Shown here one piece after another: positions 22,171-33,644 of a stretch of 64,000 nucleotides of DNA; within the stretch, counting starts at the first letter, position 1; each line of letters opens with the position of its first letter. The notes under the pieces were generated by a model. It ran no database searches. It was given only the letters and a program-made list of their open reading frames with translations, and was not told the DNA's origin. The stretch comes from Lumbricus terrestris (taxonomy: Eukaryota; Annelida; Clitellata; Crassiclitellata; Lumbricidae). The DNA is taken from NCBI GenBank assembly GCA_949752735.1, contig OX457037.1, positions 12,394,858-12,458,857 on the forward strand. Reading direction: 5' to 3'. Made by a program: the position numbers and the translations under genes.

Positions 22171-23225
22171 GAAACTGCTGAACAGTTAAACAAAAGTGAG
22201 CTGCAATACATCAAACTTTAAAGACGTCAACAACCTTTGTAGTTATATGATGTCGTTAAACTGTTGAATAATAATAATGATTGCAACTGCATGTAGTATG
22301 TGCAGGTATAGGGATGCCATTCATAGCCTTTTCCACCTAAATCTAGATTTTTTTCGGTCTTGCCTAGGTTTCTAATTTTTTTCAGGATCTACCCTTTTTT
22401 TCAAGGCATCCCTGATGACTTGTATAGGCGTATCTTAATTAACAGTAACCTAGTTTAAAATTTTATGGATGAAATTTCCAGTTTAGTCCTAGGCCTATGT
22501 ACAAAATAGAGTCATGTAGTAGCGAAAACACAGTAATCCTACATGTACAATTGTACATGTGATACAACTACATGTATATGACTATTAACTGATTTACAAT
22601 TCTTTTGCAATTCTTTTGGTCTTAGATAATAAATAATTGATTGTTTTATATAATAAATCGGGTGTTAGTCTAAGCTATATGTTTGTGTTAAACATTTTAT
22701 GCAATTTTTTTTCTTCCGAGAAGAGTCATAATGATCACAAGAGAGTCTAAATGACTAATGGAAAAGACAAAACGGTCAGCTATAGGCTAATAGTGGGCAT
22801 ATTATTTCTATGTGTAATACTTGTGTATGCCTGGCTTCTAAATAATCCGTTATATTGAAATACGAAAAAGCAACAACGGTAAAGAAAACGAACTTATGAA
22901 TTGTTGTATAATATTCATAGGTCTATGATTATACTTCTTCGAGGTCAATGTCCATAATAATAATTAGAGTCTATATCAGCTTAAAGATGTCATTAAACTT
23001 CTGTAATAAATCGAAGTGATTTGATTGCTGAGAATATAAGGTCGATGTCGACGGTGGCGGCGTCACTCATAGGATGTCGTTTAACAACATCTGTATTCTA
23101 TTATAGGTAGCCTATATCTTTTTCTGTCTGACTGTTTGTCTGCTGCAGGTCTGTCTGTTTGGCTATTTATCTATCTGTCCATATTTCTGTGTCTTTCTTT
23201 CTGTCTGCCTATAATGTCCATATTT
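22171..23225. other. Gene-free stretch
   Basis: No exon, RNA gene or classified repeat recognised. Confidence 0.4.
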
Positions 23226-23228
23226 CTA

Positions 23229-23229
23229 T

Positions 23230-23262
<33 letters not shown>

Positions 23263-23284
23263 TGCCTGCCTGCCTGCCTGCCTG
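23229..23284. repeat. (CTGC)n microsatellite
   Basis: Tandem CTGC/TGCC units within a CTGT-rich neighbourhood from about 23120. Confidence 0.9.
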
Positions 23285-23439
23285 AGCGTATGCTTGCTGT
23301 CTCTGTGACTGCATGGTCTCGCCGTTAATGTGATGTTGTCAAGTATTTGTCGATGATTTCGATGCATTAGTCTCATGTCTTCTTAATGCAGCCACACATC
23401 GAACAAACGAACGAACGACCACGTCGCTCATGCAAAATC

Positions 23440-23560
23440 CTCTTCTCATCCTCTCCCTTCTCCTCTTCCTCCTCTCCTCCTCCTCCTCCTCTTCACCTCT
23501 TCCTCCTTCTCCTCCTCCTCCTCCTCTCCTCCTCCTCCTCGTCCTTCTCATCTTCCCCGC
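23440..23560. repeat. (CCT)n-rich tract
   Basis: Pyrimidine-rich triplets; overlapping ORFs are low complexity. Confidence 0.85.
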
Positions 23561-23934
23561 ATCCAGTCACCCACTCTGCTCTAGATCCTCCTCTTTCCTT
23601 CATTCACGCCCCTCTGCTCATTCTTCATTGTTTCTTGCACTATTCTTCGGTTCGCCCTTAACCACGATTTTTATTCCCCCTTTTCAATGGCCAAACATCC
23701 CCTCTCCCATCCTCCATACCTTCTTCGACCTCTCCTTTGTGGCTATGGTGAGTTCAGATGAAGCAGAAATCGGAAAATATATTTCTGCCCTGGTGTGGAT
23801 TTGAAGCATGCAGAGACCCAGTGATTGACAGTCCAACAACGCTTACCAATAGATTGGTTCATCCCTACGAACCAGAGGCAGACAATAGACATGGGTTCCA
23901 CGTGGCATCTGTTCAGCGGTTAGGCTACTAGGGA

Positions 23935-24178
23935 AACCAACGACCGAATAATCGACCGAATTAACGATCAACCGAATAACCGACCCAATAATCGACTGAC
24001 CGAATAATCGACCGAATTAACGATCAACCGAATAACCGACCCAATAATCGACTGACCGAATAATCGACAGAATAATCGAACGACCGACCGAATAATCGAC
24101 CCAATGTTTCGACCGAACGAATGACTGACCGAATGAGCGACCGAATAATCGACCGAATAATCGACCGAATAATCGAAT
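23935..24178. repeat. Minisatellite of CGA(A/C)/AATAAT units with higher-order duplication
   Basis: Repeats of CCGAATAATCGA-like 12-mers. A longer block (CCGAATTAACGATCAACCGA and its continuation) occurs twice in tandem around 23950-24062. Confidence 0.85.
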
Positions 24179-24284
24179 CTGTGAATTTCTGTGCTTATAA
24201 TGCTTAGCTATACTTTGCTATGTGTATAGTAATAGGTGTAGGCTATGTGGGTATATATGTATATCTTTGTAACCAAGAAGGATC

Positions 24285-24584
24285 AGGACAGTGTTCGAAT
24301 CCCCGCATGGAAAAACACATATCTTGAGATTACTTCCCCATCAACTCCCTCTGGCGAACCCAGCTATACCACGGACTGACCTCGTAATACACTGTCTGTG
24401 GCGAGATCGGACGGTGAGGGAGAGGTGTGGCGACCTGCAGTCTTATCTGCCGAGGATAAGTCAACAAAGTTAAGCAAGTAAGTGCATCCTTGATTAAACA
24501 AGATGCGAAACAGCGCTTTGGTGAACCAAAGATGTGGCTGACATACGGTCGCCTTTGAGTAGGTCTCCTGAAGAGGCTCTATAT
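24285..24584 (+). repeat. SINE-like repeat, left part, split by a hAT insertion
   Basis: It has a B-box-like GTTCGAATCCC near 24293 and ends GAGTAGGTCTCCTGAAGAGG, then CTCTATAT, continuing beyond the hAT element as AAATGAATGAATG at 25909. That tail matches the shared SINE/LINE tail. No clear A box was seen, so the head assignment is uncertain. Confidence 0.45.
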
Positions 24585-25900
24585 CAGTGTATCGCAAACT
24601 GTGTGCCGCGGCACACTAGTGTGCCGCGTGAGATTTCAGGTGTGCCGCGAGAGAAACCTAAAATTTGTAGTCTTTTAATTGACTTTAGAAGAAATTTTTT
24701 CATAAATATGATAAATACAATTTTCGGCTTCCCAATGCTTTTATGTTCAAGAATAGTTTCTCCTCAGTTATTCGATGTCAAGTGATCAAAGTAAAAACTC
24801 TAGTGACGTTGTTCTACTGATTCTACTCTATGTTATTTACTCTTCTCGACGTCATTATTATGGAGATACAAACATAGACTACATAGTTAACTCGTTCTGT
24901 GTTCAAGTGTCTGCTATATCATACAGACGTACGGTGGCTTTCGAAAGGAAAAGTGCTCGCACGTGTTCTCGTTCTGCGAACTGAGATCGTTTCCTTTATT
25001 ACTGATACTGTGACTTCTGGTTTTGAATTTCTTCACGACGAAATTTGGTGGCATGAAGTGACATTCTTCAACGACCTTTTCGAAAGGTTGAACACCTTAA
25101 ATTTGAGTCTTCAAGGCGCAAAAGAAAACATAATCACAATCACAGGGAAACTTAAGGCATTCAGCGAAAAGTTACAACTGTGGATTAAGAATACAAGCAA
25201 TTCACACCTTGACTGTTTTCCAGGTATCGATGCTTCTCCACACAAGAGCATGCTAATTGGAAAAATTAGAGAGACGCTGGAAAATCTCGCGTTAGCATTC
25301 GCCAAATACTTTCCTTCACTGGAGACAAAAGAGTATGAATGGGTCATCAATCCATTCGTAAATCACGAATGTACCGGTCTAACGATGGCTGAAGAAGAGA
25401 GTCTCATCGATCTTAAGAACGATCTGGTTCACAGAGGCTCTTTCGCTGATCAAGAGTTGTCAGCCTTTTGGATCTCAATTCTTAGCCAATATCCAGACTT
25501 GAGCACGAAAGCAATCAAGTGTTTGCTGCCGTTTGGATCGTCTTACCTCTGCGAAGTTGGATTTTCTGTTCTAGCAGAAATGAAATCGAAAAAACGAGAG
25601 CGACTACAGATGGTGGATGATGAAATGCGTGTCTGCTTGTCAGCTATCGAACCGCGTCTTGAGTTAATATGCTCTCGTAAACAAGCTCATTCGTCGCATT
25701 AGTGATGATTATTCATTGAAAAATGTGCTCTATAGAGTTTCGCTATTGCTAGAGCTAGACTAAAATGACAAAGCTAAAAATATGGCAAACTGTAATTATT
25801 GCCGTTGGCTTTGCAATTGTAATAAATTTTAATTGGTGTGCCGCGATACAAAATTTATCTGCTGAGTGTGCCGGGAGTTAAAAAAGTTTGCGAGACACTG
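24585..25900 (+). mobile_element. hAT DNA transposon, 1316 bp, internally deleted
   Basis: Ends CAGTGTATCGCAAACT (left) and CAGTGTCTCGCAAACT (right, read inward) form the terminal inverted repeat. The flanking 8-mer CTCTATAT is identical on both sides (24577-24584 and 25901-25908). Subterminal GTGTGCCGCG motifs are repeated at both ends. Only the C-terminal part of the transposase is present, so the copy cannot mobilise itself. Confidence 0.9.
24899..25702 (+). pseudogene. hAT transposase, C-terminal part (ZBED5/FAM200-like)
   Basis: A 267-codon open frame without an ATG. It begins inside the conserved LLYHTDVRWLSKGKVLARV motif of the ZBED5/FAM200/SCAND3-type hAT lineage. It ends with the hAT dimerisation domain (LLPFGSSYLCEVGFSVLAEM, about residues 205-225, then RERLQMVDDEMRVCLSAIEP). 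The BED zinc finger and the N-terminal catalytic half are absent. No internal stop in the remaining part, so the deletion is probably recent, or the fragment has been kept. Confidence 0.8.
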
Positions 25901-25908
25901 CTCTATAT

Positions 25909-25935
25909 AAATGAATGAATGAATGAATGAAATAA
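25909..25935 (+). repeat. SINE-like repeat, right part with (AATG)n tail
   Basis: Continuation of the repeat interrupted at 24584; simple (AATG)n followed by an A-run. Confidence 0.6.
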
Positions 25936-26290
25936 AAAAATCATCTAAAGTAGGTAGGTGAAACTACAGTTAATCAGTATGTGTACAGCATTCTGATTAT
26001 AAAAGTCTCTAATGCAGTGGTCAGCAGTATTCGGTTTTGCCATGGGATTAATAAGCAAGAAACTATCGAATTTAATTGGTGGAAGCAGCATGCGAAGGAC
26101 GTGACCCAATTTACGATGGACTGTCGAAATAAGGTTATTGTCGTCAAGACGGCAGAGCTGTTAGATTGTTGCACTATCACATGGGAGGTGTTGCTGGCTG
26201 TAAGCCTACCTCACTGACTGGATGCAATCTGCCTCTTTCTTGTCCACCAAGGTATAGGCTGTCCCCGGCTCCTAATGCTTCTTGCTCGTG
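25936..26290. other. Gene-free stretch
   Basis: Only a 78-codon ORF without recognisable domain. Confidence 0.35.
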
Positions 26291-27110
26291 GTTGTACCTC
26301 AAGATGTGATGGAGAATACCGAGATAGACAGGCAGTCATACGAGAACGTAGAGAGGCAGAGTATTATGAAGAAGCTGGCAAACGGACAAGCAGAAAGACG
26401 AGCACATAAAGAGATAGACAGGCAGACAAAAAGACATACAGACAGACAGACAGACGAGCAGATTCGCATCTTAAAGACTTACGTGTATACATACATTGTA
26501 CAAAGACACATAAATACTGGATAGATGATCGTCTGATTGCCTTTGATTGGCACAGATATACAGCCACAGGCAGAGACAGACAGACAGACAGACGAACAGA
26601 CAGACAGAGATGTGTATATGTGGATTCGTTGGTCGTTGGTTAAAGATGTGGATTGCGAGACATCTGGTAATCGCCGAAGTCATGACGACGAATAGCGATT
26701 GGATTAGAGATGGAGAGGAGGAAGGAGGAGGGAGTGGAGGAGGAGGGAGTGGAGGAGGAGGAATTGGAGGAATAGCAGGAAGAGGCGGAAGGATGCAAGA
26801 GGAGGAAGAAGAAGGAGGAAGAAGAGAAAAAAGGAAAGAGGAGGAGGAAGAGACGATAGAGGAAGTGGAAAAAGAGTAGGAGGAGAAAGAGGAGAAGTTA
26901 CACAAGACGATGAGAAATAGGCAGAAGTTAAGATGGAGGAGGAAGACGAGGAGGAGGATGAAAGGAAGAGAGCGCGGAAGAGGTATAGGAAGAACAAAGC
27001 AATGGCAAAGAGGAAGAGGAGGAGGAGGAGGAGGAGAAGGGAGGAGGAGGAACAGAAGGCGGAAGAGGTAAAGGAAGAACAACATAATGACAAGGAGGAG
27101 GAGGGGAGGA
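26290..27110. repeat. Purine-rich GACA and GGA tracts
   Basis: (GACA)n at 26375-26460 and 26560-26615; GGA/GAA blocks at 26710-27110. ORFs of Glu/Arg or Ser/Leu on either strand are repeat artefacts. Confidence 0.85.
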
Positions 27111-27237
27111 GTAGGGGTGAGAGTAGTCTAGATGTATATCTCGTGTATATGCAAACGTCTATATATAATATTCCTGTGGCCATAATATTATGGCTGATGC
27201 CAAATCTAGACAGCTGTAATAACGACCGATACAACAT

Positions 27238-27296
27238 CCGTCCGTCCGTCCCTCCGACCGACCGACCGACCGACCGACCAACCGACCGACCGATCG
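27238..27296. repeat. (CCGT)/(CCGA) microsatellite
   Basis: Tandem CCGT then CCGA units. Confidence 0.9.
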
Positions 27297-27439
27297 TCCA
27301 TCGTCCTCAGATGATGAACGGCTGCAAAGGCATGGGATCTGAAATCTAGTCTGTCAATCAGAGAACCTCTTGTTCTCCTTCTTCTCCTTCTCCTTCTTCT
27401 CCTTCTTCTCCTTCCTCGTTGGTGTTCATCCGGGGCTTT

Positions 27440-27530
27440 CGACATTCAACGGCGACAGCGCATGCGCGACGCCGCCGCCGCTGTGCGTCGCCACTGGCGG
27501 CGCATGCGCAACGGGATTTGTGGATTTAAG
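27440..27530. promoter_or_regulatory. GC-rich segment with two NRF1-like palindromes
   Basis: GCGCATGCGC occurs at 27458-27467 and again at 27500-27509, in a GCCGCC-rich stretch that stands out from AT-rich surroundings. This looks like a CpG-type core promoter. No first exon could be assigned; a minus-strand 69-codon ORF overlaps it. Confidence 0.35.
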
Positions 27531-28640
27531 GAAATAGCTGACATGTGGTAGCAATCGGCGCTGCATTCTCGACGTGGTAGAACGGTGTGGCATTTGAAGG
27601 TGGTAAAACCACTTAAAGCACCACTCCGACCATTCATAGAGGAGTCGAGCGACATCTGTAGACTGGCGTCAGCTAAGCGATGGCTCGAAGTAAGCGATCA
27701 CATTAAGCGCTTGAACGAAGCAAAGCGCTTAAAGTCGTAGGTTGTACAGTTGAGAGACGTAGCACCGTTTAGAAACGTTGCACTGAAAATATAGACATAA
27801 CACTGTTAACAGATGTTACGCCGGATAAGCCTACACGTGTAATACTGTTTACAAACGTGATACCATTTACGGCTCAGTCAGCCAATATTATACCAACTCA
27901 TTCAGCAGCCGATACTTTGAATGCGCTTAATAATTAATTTCTCTTGTTTTTTGTGAAGACGATACAGAAATTAACTGTGCTGTAGCATTTGATAGAAAAA
28001 TGCTCATTTAGAAAGACGGATTTTGTTTTGACTGAACACCAATTGTAGCCAACTGACTGACACCAGATATTCGGCTGAAACTAAAGTCCACACCATCAGT
28101 CACTTCAGCCAAAGATGGGTCTAGGGTCTACAAGTTATAAGAGGTGGTGACTTGACATCTCTTTAGTTCACAGATGTCATAGATGATTCGATGTCAGATT
28201 TGATATTCGAATTGCTTCGGTTGAATTTGTCTATTGCCGAACGACTGTGAATAAACTGATCTCCAAGACTTGGTTTATTTGCGCTCTGCGAAGTTTCAAG
28301 TTTACGATGACGATATTTTGTCTGTGTAGCAGCAACACACACAGTTGGAGACACATGCACTGACTGGAAAATCTCACTACTATCAGTAAGTGATTCAACG
28401 AACCACAAACGCAATGGTTTCTTCTTAACGCATTCATACGTCATCAGCATTCATAGGTCAACACATCCCAAAGTAGGAACGAAGATTCAACTCTACCGGA
28501 ACATTGTTTACAAAGTGCTGAGTCATCTATGCGTTTTTTTGGTGGACTGTTTCCCACTCTGGTCAGTCCCATGTCATTTGGAAGAACCGCGTAGAGTGAT
28601 GAAGATTCGAGAGGTCAGAACGTACGACCGTAGGTTACCA
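27531..28640. other. Gene-free stretch
   Basis: No exon recognised. Loosely repeated ACTGTTTACAAACGT-like words around 27760-27870. Confidence 0.35.
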
Positions 28641-28663
28641 AGGTGACGATCACCAAGGGAACG

Positions 28664-28748
28664 ATGAACTCCGGCGGCCGCAAGATGGTGGGACTTATGA
28701 CGTACATCGCCTTGGCTCTGATGTCATCATTCGGAACGGAATCCACCG
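28664..28748 (+). CDS. Signal-peptide-type first coding exon
   Basis: ATG at 28664 (context ACGATGA) opens MNSGGRKMVGLMTYIA, then LALMSSFGTEST, and runs into a consensus donor G|GTAAGC after 28 codons plus one base. A short basic n-region (GRK), a hydrophobic core (about residues 8-23) and small polar residues after it are the layout of a secretory signal peptide. The 5' UTR would lie upstream of 28664, in DNA shared with a GC-richer zone. Downstream exons were not found in the window; the next 350 bp is a CATA microsatellite inside the putative intron. The encoded protein is unknown. Confidence 0.45.
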
Positions 28749-28799
28749 GTAAGCATATATCAATATATCGTCTCTCTTCCTCACGTGACTACTTCTGCT

Positions 28800-29105
28800 G
28801 CCACCTCATGCATACACACACATACATGCATACATACATACAGTGTCATACATACATGCATACATACATATATACATATTACATACATACATACAATGTC
28901 ATACATACATACATACATACATACATACATACATACATACATACATACATACATACATACATACAATGTTATACATACATACAATGTCATACATAGTCAT
29001 ACATTATATGATACATACATACATACATACATACATACATACATACATACATACATACATACATACATACACACATACATACATACATTCATACATGCAT
29101 AGTAT
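28800..29105. repeat. (CATA)n microsatellite
   Basis: Long interrupted CATA array with CAATGTCATA-type interruptions. Confidence 0.95.
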
Positions 29106-29515
29106 AAAGATACACGTACATACATAAAAATATATGCATACGATAGAAACCAAGTAGGCCCTATAGCAAGAGTTTTATACAATGTTAGAAAATAGCATCT
29201 GCAAACATTTATGTGGAAATAGCGATAGCAACAAATTAATTATCCTATTTTTTCACGTACAGTATGCCTATAGCCTGTTAGTATGCTACTTGGATGATGA
29301 ACGATATCTAGAATTATCAAGATATGACCTTATGATACTCCATAATATTCTAATTTCTATTCTTATTATGCATATAATCTATAATAATAGATTAATAATA
29401 GATAATACAATCACCTATAATAATAATAGGTTATTGTATTATAAGGACGAGATATCGTTCGATTGCGCTGACCAACTGTGAATGAAGTTCTTTAGTCTCA
29501 AGGTCACACGTATAC
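29106..29515. other. Gene-free AT-rich stretch
   Basis: TAATAATAGATT-like short inverted motifs at 29380-29440. A 99-codon ORF (29182-29481) has no recognised domain. Confidence 0.35.
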
Positions 29516-29516
29516 T

Positions 29517-29605
29517 TAGTAACCGTGTCACGGGAGGTCATGTGACTCGAACCCATACTCACCGCATTATAATTCGAGCGCTCTAGCCAATTATAGCTAC
29601 CATGC
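29517..29605 (-). repeat. tRNA-like sequence, probable SINE head
   Basis: On the minus strand: A-box-like TTGGCTAGAGCGCTCG and B-box-like GGGTTCGAGTC about 35 bp apart. No intact cloverleaf or aminoacyl stem could be folded by eye, so a tRNA-derived SINE head or tRNA pseudogene is likelier than a functional tRNA. Confidence 0.4.
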
Positions 29606-29714
29606 ATATTTCGCATTAGTTCATTTAATTGATTCAGAGGATGGTCATGAGTGATGGACAGCCGGGTACAGCTAGAATATAATATTTTACAGACACTTCA
29701 ATATATATATATGT

Positions 29715-29890
29715 ATGTATATATAGCGCACCTTCACGGAAATTCACTCAGAAGCGCTCCCAGTACAGCAGCTATATCAGCTATTATATATCAGCTATAG
29801 GCCTAATTATAATACTGAATGGCCTTGGTTGTGAGCGGCGCTATAGAAATTTCTAATTAAATTACATTACATTACATTACATTACATTAT
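29715..29890. repeat. SINE-tail remnants and (ATTAC)n
   Basis: TATATAGCGCACCTTCACGG (inverted SINE tail) at 29722-29741. A forward GAGCGGCGCTATAGAAATTT tail with (ATTAC)n ends at 29890. Confidence 0.5.
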
Positions 29891-29899
29891 TGTGTTATT

Positions 29900-30745
29900 A
29901 TGACGTCTATCAAGAGCCCCATTGAGTGAACATGACTTTTGTGCACATTCATTTCGCATGTTTTTAACATGCTAACGGAAAGTTTATCAGCCAACGTTTT
30001 GTTTTACTTCGAAACATACTAAATTGCATGCGGTTGACATACATGTCTTTACATGAGGCTACTATTTTATATAGACAGGGAGCTACGATAATACATGTAG
30101 CTGCCTGGTCAGTGCGCTTTAGAGACACCTTTAAAACGCTATCAAAGCTTTGCATATAGCCTAAATGTGGATCGTGGCAACTTATGTAGACTAGTTGACC
30201 GAGTTATAAAATTGTCCCAGAAGCATGATATTAGTTTTGTATTAGAACTGGTTCGGTAAATTATATTTTTTAAATCGTAATCGTAATCTCAAAACTTCTA
30301 AAGCGCCACTCTAAGGGCGCAGAGCACCAGTATAATAAAGAGCGTTGCATCAAGGCAGAGAGGATGTCCAAAAAGTAGTCGGAAGGAGGTCCGAGCCTTG
30401 TTTCCAGAGGGCCAGAAGGCATGCATACTGGATGCTAAGGCAAGTGTCTCTTATATAGGTCGAGGGCTGGAAATTATATAGGGTCAGGTGAGTCGAGGTA
30501 AGGGTTCTTGAAGAGATGAGACTTCAGTTTCAGATGGAAAGCATGAGGAGCAATTCAGTGGCTAGTGGGTAATGGTATACGTCTGTTACCGGTTTACAAT
30601 TTCCGCAGGTCGCGTATAGCCTAAGGTCATGTGGATAATTAATTACTCAACACTCAACAGGTCGAAGAAACAAATATTTAATGTAAAGGTGATTATAAAA
30701 AATTCCATAGAATTTTTGGCAGATTATAAGGCAGGCCAAGAGTAA
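29900..30745. other. Gene-free stretch
   Basis: The segment 30295-30590 has SINE/LINE-like texture (AAAGCGCCACTCTAAGGGCG) but could not be assigned to a family. Confidence 0.35.
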
Positions 30746-30759
30746 ATAAGGCAGTATGT

Positions 30760-31145
30760 CAAATGACCAACCTCTTTGGTGGAGACGCTATGCACTGTCT
30801 ATACCAGAAAGTTTGGAAGGGGGGGGACAAAAATTTAATCTCTTGGGTCTGATGACTTTTTTTTAGTCATTTGGTCGAAATGTGAGAAAAAGATACCATT
30901 GTGTCCACCAAAATAGCTGATGACCTTTTTTAACCATACGTTACTTTTACTCTCTGTCTTCTCTGTCATCTTTTCCCACTGAACTGTTGAAAGCCCGAAA
31001 AGCTCACGGGGTGGGGGTGGCTACGAACCTGATGGGGTGGGGGTAAAGGCAAGTACATTTTCCCCGACAGAATAGCTGGTGAGAAATGAGCCCATTTCAA
31101 AATGGGAGGGCATGGTCGGATTTGCCCCTCACCCTGGATCCTCCT
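30760..31145. repeat. Degraded MITE related to 62071-62383
   Basis: Shares TGATGACTTTTTTTTAGTCA and GGCATGGTCGGATTTG, then CCCTGGATCC, with the better-preserved copy at 62071-62383. Confidence 0.55.
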
Positions 31146-31237
31146 CTGGTCTATGCTAGAGACTATCGTGCCATAAAATGATGTGAACTGTTCAGAAATA
31201 ATTTCTGTCGAATACCCACGACATATACACTATATTA

Positions 31238-32860
31238 CAGGGTACGCCAAAAAAGTAATCCCCTACTGTTTTCAGCCCATATCTTGGCCAAACATACGAA
31301 TTTTTAAATGAAACTTTACAACCTTAAAGGCAATTCATATTTACGTACAATGGTCAAATTACACAAAAATATTTCAAACAGAACAAAAGTTATATGACTT
31401 TTAGTAAGGCTAACCACCGTTTTTTGACGATTCAAAAACGCAACGCAACAAAAAGTTACAAAACCCAATCTAACTATTCTGGCCAATATCATGGCCGAAA
31501 GTAAGAATTTCGAAATGAAATTTTACAGGCTTAAAGGCAATTCATATCTACACATGATGGCCAGATTTCAGCTAAATATTTCAAACAGAATACAAGTTAT
31601 GGCATTTTTAAGGAAGCCATCCACCTTTTTTGACGATTCAAAGACAAAGACGTAACGCAGCAGAAAGTATCAAAAACACGATTTTATTAAGTCTCATCTC
31701 AAATAATCGTTATCAAATAGGCTTTGATAATGCCAGGTGATCATTATTATAACTATTTAAAAAAGGAACAGGGTAACAGCGTAGCTGCACGTCACTAAGA
31801 AGTCACTTAGCAAGATGACAATCAAATTGGTAAATAAGAAATCTGTCAGATGAATCAACAGGTCCATCAAGAACTTTGAAAAGAGACTCAAAATAAGTTT
31901 TGGCACTGGTGGTGGTCACATTGAACACAAGTTGTGAATCACCATCAAGGTCCGTTCCAAACAGTTATTTGAGATATGACTTGATAAAATCACGTTTTTG
32001 TTACTTTTTGTTGCGTTACGTTTTTTAATCGTCAAAAACGGTGGGTGGCCTCGCTAAAGGTAGTATAACTTTTGTTCTGTTTGAAATATTTTGATGAAAA
32101 ATGGCCATCATGTGTAAATATGAATTGTCTTTAAACCTGTAAAGATTCATTTTGTAATTCTTACTTCTGGCATGATATTAGCAAAAAACCTAATTTTTTG
32201 CGTTTCGTTTTTGAATCGTCAAAAAACGGTGGGTGATCTCACTAAAAGTGATATAACTTTTGTTCTGTTTGAATTTTTTTTTAAATATGACCATTGTACT
32301 TAAAAATCATCCTTGACTTTTGCAATACGATTTACGGTGCATCTAGAAATGACTGTTTCGCGGTGAATTTCCCGTAAATATTTGCTTTTTATCCGGGTTA
32401 TCGTCTTCATTGCAAATTAACTCGGACACAAAAACAATGTTAGCTGGCGTGCGCACCGCGCGTACTGAATCACGCAGTTTACGGCTCGAAGTTCCTGTTT
32501 AATCAATTTTTCGTATCAGACGATTCAAGGTTTTTTTCACATCATCAGTTAGGAAAGTCTTCAATCATTTGAAACAAAATAAAATTATCCTTTTTCAGTT
32601 CCTAAAATTCTGATCAAAACTCGATCATCGTCTGTGAACGGCGACATATTGCGTCACTAATATAGGCTAACAAAAAAATATGGTTGCTAGGGCTGTTCCA
32701 AACATTGCATCAAAATTTAAATTAGTACCAGTCCGACCATCTCGATGCTAATACTATAGAGTGAAATAGCTTTAATTTGACGCATGAAGTATAAATAAAT
32801 GGCAAAAATTGACTGAGTAATATGCATCCAAAGTCGGTGCATTTATGCTGGCCCACCCTG
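31238..32860. mobile_element. mariner-like element with internal inverted arms
   Basis: The ends are CAGGGTACGCCA (left) and, read inward, CAGGGTGGGCCA (right), with TA on both sides. Inside, 31320-31715 and 31965-32335 form a long imperfect inverted repeat. Each arm itself consists of two diverged copies of a ~185-bp unit containing TTCAAACAGAACAAAAGTTA and CCACCGTTTTTTGACGATTC. The right third carries a transposase N-terminal remnant. Confidence 0.65.
32333..32648 (-). pseudogene. mariner-like transposase, N-terminal remnant
   Basis: On the minus strand: MSPFTDDDRVLIRILGTEKG (start), then LNRLIRKID followed by a stop, and VRAVRTPANI. These match the N-terminal helix-turn-helix region of the mariner-like transposases frequent in aquatic invertebrates (family motif VRTPENI). 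It has stops and frame changes, and the coding remnant ends where the inverted arm begins, so the catalytic domain is missing. Confidence 0.6.
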
Positions 32861-33010
32861 TATAATGTTTAATATGGACATAAACGGCCTTTGTCGTCAT
32901 AAGGTCCGGTTCTGATGACCCTTCCACTGCCCGCACTACGGCAGTGTCATACTCAAGCTTGCACATAGGATGCGACGATGCTATAGCCATCTTTTCTATA
33001 GCAGAGTGTC

Positions 33011-33014
33011 GCTC
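33011..33014. repeat. Target-site duplication GCTC, outer LTR element (left)
   Basis: Matches GCTC at 52872-52875 immediately after the 3' LTR. Confidence 0.8.
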
Positions 33015-33644
33015 TGTAGCGTTCGTAGAACTACGCTACGAGTTTCTGGTAGTTAATATTATTATTTTTATTTAATTTCTGATCGATTATGGGTTTCAGG
33101 GATCTGATATATTTGTTTTATTTCTGTATTTTTGAGTTGCCTTTCGTGACCTAGATTTTAATGTTGATTTGCGCTTGACACGGGTCACATCGACCGCTGA
33201 CGTAGGCAGCAGTCGCTGCTGTTTCATTGAATTCGTGTATTTTTCCCACGATATTGGCAATCGTCGCTCGCTGACTTGAAAGACCTCGCCGCCTGCTGTC
33301 AACGATTAGGCAAATTATCACACGGGTCGCCCGAGGTGGTCTGATGAACAGAGTGAGCGAGGAATACAGCCAGACAGACAAGCACAGACAGGGAGACAGA
33401 TTGAGAAGGAAACACTGTAGGCGTGTGTGTTAAAATAGCAGCGTTTTCACAGGGTTAAACTGGTGCATTTGGTGCCTACGTGATCAGCGGGAGATGGCGC
33501 TTTTCAGACGGAGAGATAGAAGGAGAAAGACAGTGAGCTACAGACAGACGCGGAGATACACAGGAGAGGACGCACGTGGCAGCTGATTCTTGCCGCCTTG
33601 AGACAGCTGCACAGCTGCTGGTTCGGCGCGCTCGGCTCTTCAGC

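Noticed and set aside
24285..24320. Functional tRNA gene
   Set aside because: Only a B-box-like word; no A box at the right distance and no cloverleaf.
28843..29127. Tyr/His/Thr-repeat protein
   Set aside because: CATA microsatellite translated in frame.
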